Part shown: in pieces, positions 4,365 through 6,781 of the stretch | Layout: the number at the start of each line of letters is the position of its first letter | Numbering within the stretch: the first letter of the stretch is position 1 | Assembly (NCBI GenBank): GCA_002315995.1 | Contig: DCHN01000046.1 | Location: 18,085 to 24,865, forward strand | Origin: Bacteroidales bacterium UBA1751 | GTDB lineage: Bacteria; Bacteroidota; Bacteroidia; Bacteroidales; UBA932 | Length of the DNA: 6,781 nt | Direction: 5' to 3' | Program-made: the position numbers and the translations under genes | Notes under the pieces: generated by a model | What the model was told of the DNA's origin: nothing | What the model saw: the letters and a program-made list of their open reading frames with translations, nothing else | Database searches by the model: none

Positions 4365-6686
4365 CTATCGCCAGAGTGTGAGGCGCAGGCCAAAATAGTA
4401 CATACGGCCCATGAGCGGTGCCCATACCATTGCGGCATTGAAGTCCCAGGAGTATGGGTTTGCAGCATCAATAATGGGCTCTTTCTGGGTGTAGTCGGTA
4501 ATGTTCTCCACGCCTGCATAGAGGTCAAGGCCGCGGAATTTCTTGGTCACCTGGAAGTAGAGCATTCCGTAGCGGTTGCTCTCTCCTCCTCCAATGAACT
4601 GCGGTTTGCTTACAGGTCCGTTCATCTGTGCGGTGAAATCGAATATCCACTTCTGAAGGTTTGTGGCATACTGCAGGTTGAGCACACCCTTGTACTTGCT
4701 CATAAGAGGGCGGTCAACAAGCCCCTGCCCATCCATATCCACTTTTGCACTTGTGTACCGGAATGTGAGGGCAGCCGTGAGTCTCTCAACTGGCTCGAGC
4801 GAGAGATCTGCCTGCCAGGTGTTGGTGAATGATTTGCCGTGGCAGTTGTAGAGAGATACGAACTCCTGACTCTTATCCCAGTCAACAATAAGCTGGTTGC
4901 TGAAGTTGGTGTGGAAATAGTCAATGCTGAAGTAGGACTCCTCTCCGTATCCAAGCTTGAAGTATTGTGTCAGGTTTCCTCCGAATGTCCAGGCATCTTC
5001 CATACGAGCCTCCTCCTCAAGATTTATCTGCCTTCCAGATGAGAGTATCCCAAGGTTGTCGGTTACAACGTTGGCGCTCTTTATGCCGCGGCCTCCGTTT
5101 GCTCTCAGAATGAGTTTGTCGGTAATGGAATATTTGAATGTAACTCTCGGAGCAAACCACCACTGTTTGTATTGCGAGTGGTAGTCGGCTCTGATTCCTG
5201 CAATTATGGAGAGTTTCTCATTGGGACTGTCGTAGGTGTACTCTGCAAAACCGCCTGCAATATTGTCATTCCTTCCGCAGAGTTCATATGCGCTTCCCAT
5301 TTCGGTTGCGCTGTATGACTCCTCCCTTGATATATGTACTTTGTAATCCTGATGTATGTCGTTCAGCTCGGCGTTAAGACCTGCACTAAGTTTGTGTCCC
5401 GGAGCAATGCGGTTCTGTGATATGAGATTGAACCATCCCATATTCTGGTAGCCGTTGAAGTATTTGTTGCCGAAGCTCGATTTCATATCATAATAGGAGT
5501 AGTCGGCAATTATTGCAATATTGGTCTCACCCTCATTGGCCAGTGGAATGCCAACTTTAAGATAACCACCCAAAGTTGAATTCTCAATTTGCGAGCCCCA
5601 TACTCCGCTTGTGAACCTGCTTCTTGAACTGAGGTCGTTCATCCCCTTCTTGAAATCCATCTGACCTCCGATTCTGGTGTCAAGAATGCCTTTTATGCCG
5701 AATCTGATCTGCGCCCCACCTGACGGCGATTGGTAGAGCCAGCGGTTGTCGAAGTTCAACTGTGTCTTGAGCGGATCATCGCGAAAACCGTCATTGTTCA
5801 TATCGTGCTTCTTCGTGTCCTTTGAGGCGTGCGCCATAATTACCGTATACCACTTGTCGTTGAGTTGCAGGCTTGAGGCTATATTTGCCTCGCCTCTTGC
5901 ATTGCTGTTTACAAATAGGTTCACAAAGAGCGGATTTTCAGCTGTTGGCTTGCGGTGCTCCAGATTTATTTGCCCTGTAATTGCGTCAAGTCCGTTTATT
6001 ACGGAGCTTGGTCCTTTTCCAATCTGTATGCTCTCGAGCCATTGGCCTGGAATGTAGTCAAGCCCGAATGGAGAGGCAAGCCCCTTCATTACAGGTCTTG
6101 TTTCATCGAGCATCTGTGTGTATGTGCCTGAAAGCCCGAGCAGTCTTATTTGTCTGGCACCGCTCACTGCATCTGAAAAGCCCACAGTTACGCTGGCTGA
6201 GTTCTCGAAACTCTCTGCGAGTGAGCAGCAGGCCATTTTGCAGAGGCCTGCGGAGGAGATGACTTCGGTTTTGATGTTGGCGCTCTTTGAGAGATAGTTG
6301 CCTGCCTGTTTGCCCGTGACAACAAGAGCATCCAGTTCTGTGTTGCTCTTGAGCGTAAATTCAATATTATTAGGGGTGACATTGCCGTTTCCGGCCAGAG
6401 TGGTGGTTGTTCCGTCCTTAATTTCCAGACAAATGGTGTCGCTGGCAAATCCTACGTATGAGGCAGTAATTGTATAGATGCCATCCTGAAGGTCGGGGAG
6501 TGTAAACTCTCCTTTTTCATTGCACTCATGGAATTTGCTCTTTTCAAGAACAATTACAGCGGCATATGGGGCGGGTGCTTTTTCTCCGTTGGATATTGTG
6601 AATACTTTGCCGTGAATCTCCTGCTTCTGGGCAAAAAGTGATGTTGCGCCCAGAAACAACATAAGTAATGTAAATGCGTATTTCAT
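4365..6686 (-). CDS. TonB-dependent outer-membrane receptor with N-terminal carboxypeptidase-D-like domain
   Basis: This gene encodes a 773-residue outer-membrane active transporter, energised by TonB-ExbBD. Residues 1-19 are a signal peptide (MKYAFTLLMLFLGATSLFA-Q). A carboxypeptidase-D regulatory-like beta domain follows (about 23-112, HGKVFTISNG ... YTITASYVGF). LDALVVTG (118-125) opens the plug (about 125-245), which contains CKMACCSLAESFE (149-161), ARQIRLLGLSG (177-187), and ESIQIGKGPSSVINGLDAITGQINLEHRKP (218-247). The 22-strand-type barrel runs to the end, with LYAGVENITDYTQKEP (722-737) and a C-terminal YYFGLRLTLWR. A DMNNDGFRDD loop (295-304) looks like an EF-hand calcium site. The substrate is not shown; the downstream HMA gene suggests a metal. 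The ATG at 6686 is chosen over an in-frame one at 6749 because it begins the signal peptide directly; the upstream 21 residues overlap the tRNA-proximal hairpin and look untranslated. Confidence 0.96.
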   Translation of the reverse strand: MKYAFTLLMLFLGATSLFAQKQEIHGKVFTISNGEKAPAPYAAVIVLEKSKFHECNEKGEFTLPDLQDGIYTITASYVGFASDTICLEIKDGTTTTLAGNGNVTPNNIEFTLKSNTELDALVVTGKQAGNYLSKSANIKTEVISSAGLCKMACCSLAESFENSASVTVGFSDAVSGARQIRLLGLSGTYTQMLDETRPVMKGLASPFGLDYIPGQWLESIQIGKGPSSVINGLDAITGQINLEHRKPTAENPLFVNLFVNSNARGEANIASSLQLNDKWYTVIMAHASKDTKKHDMNNDGFRDDPLKTQLNFDNRWLYQSPSGGAQIRFGIKGILDTRIGGQMDFKKGMNDLSSRSRFTSGVWGSQIENSTLGGYLKVGIPLANEGETNIAIIADYSYYDMKSSFGNKYFNGYQNMGWFNLISQNRIAPGHKLSAGLNAELNDIHQDYKVHISREESYSATEMGSAYELCGRNDNIAGGFAEYTYDSPNEKLSIIAGIRADYHSQYKQWWFAPRVTFKYSITDKLILRANGGRGIKSANVVTDNLGILSSGRQINLEEEARMEDAWTFGGNLTQYFKLGYGEESYFSIDYFHTNFSNQLIVDWDKSQEFVSLYNCHGKSFTNTWQADLSLEPVERLTAALTFRYTSAKVDMDGQGLVDRPLMSKYKGVLNLQYATNLQKWIFDFTAQMNGPVSKPQFIGGGESNRYGMLYFQVTKKFRGLDLYAGVENITDYTQKEPIIDAANPYSWDFNAAMVWAPLMGRMYYFGLRLTLWR

Positions 6687-6732
6687 TGATCTAGGGTTCG
6701 GTATAGCCCGAGAACGCTTGGAACAAGAGGGT

Positions 6733-6749
6733 TTGGGACGCAGTCCCAA
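6733..6749. repeat. Perfect 7-bp hairpin between the tRNA and the receptor gene
   Basis: TTGGGAC at 6733-6739 pairs with GTCCCAA at 6743-6749 around a three-base loop. It lies 11 bases past the tRNA discriminator base on the minus strand. No T-run follows on that strand (the next bases are ACCCTCTTG), so it is not a standard intrinsic terminator. It could stop or mark the tRNA transcript end, or be a leader element for the receptor. Confidence 0.55.
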
Positions 6750-6759
6750 TCAACTATAG

Positions 6760-6781
6760 AGCGGAAAACGGGACTCGAACC
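6760..6781 (-). tRNA. 3' end of a tRNA, probably tRNA-Gly (5' part beyond window)
   Basis: On the minus strand the right edge reads the end of a tRNA: two bases of the T-stem (GG), the T-loop TTCGAGT (6773-6779), the 3' T-stem strand CCCGT (6768-6772), the acceptor strand TTTCCGC (6761-6767) and a T discriminator (6760). CCA is not encoded (the sequence continues CTATAG), as is usual in Bacteroidetes. U at position 73 and an acceptor beginning GCGGAAA (inferred by pairing) fit tRNA-Gly. The anticodon is outside the window, so the amino acid is an inference. Confidence 0.8.

Noticed and set aside
6687..6749. N-terminal extension of the receptor from the ATG at 6749
   Set aside because: It would put 21 basic, proline-rich residues before a perfect signal peptide and would be encoded by the hairpin and spacer after the tRNA.
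6751..6758. TATAGTTG on the minus strand as a promoter box for the receptor
   Set aside because: It has one mismatch to TAnnTTTG, sits two bases from the tRNA end and would place the start inside the hairpin; too weak to annotate.
6733..6781. tRNA-linked integration site
   Set aside because: No integrase and no duplicate of the tRNA 3' end is visible in the window, so there is no support for an att site.

Overview
The window looks like chromosomal DNA from the phylum Bacteroidota, probably order Bacteroidales. Evidence: a SusC/CirA-style TonB-dependent receptor with an N-terminal carboxypeptidase-D-like domain, PyrE and LolA-like proteins that read like Bacteroides homologues, no clear Shine-Dalgarno sites, and three intergenic sites that fit the Bacteroidetes -7 promoter consensus TAnnTTTG. 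The species cannot be named. Gene density is high: the longest gene-free stretch is about 73 bases, so there is no large non-coding region.

Layout. From the right edge, reading leftwards on the minus strand: the 3' end of a tRNA (probably tRNA-Gly), a short spacer with a 7-bp hairpin, a 773-residue TonB-dependent receptor, a small secreted heavy-metal-associated (HMA) domain protein, and a secreted LolA-like protein. The LolA-like gene ends two bases from the end of a plus-strand NUDIX hydrolase gene. That gene is divergent from pyrE (minus strand), which begins a tightly packed run: pyrE, then an SRPBCC-fold protein, then an RsmF-like rRNA cytosine-C5 methyltransferase. The last gene is cut by the left edge, probably only a few residues before its end.

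How the genes may work together. The pyrE run is a housekeeping operon. Each junction is a 4-base ATGA overlap, which suggests translational coupling. PyrE makes orotidine monophosphate for pyrimidine synthesis, and the methyltransferase modifies rRNA. NUDIX and pyrE appear to be driven by two back-to-back promoters in an 80-base space. The receptor, HMA and LolA-like genes look like a cell-envelope module. A metal role, possibly copper, is an inference from the HMA protein and from cysteine-rich features of all three products; it is not shown by the sequence.

Nothing here is a mobile element, CRISPR array, phage, toxin-antitoxin pair or recognisable defence system. The points most worth a second look are the envelope metal module, an 11-bp perfect inverted repeat inside the start of the methyltransferase gene, and the paired divergent promoters that also move the pyrE start.
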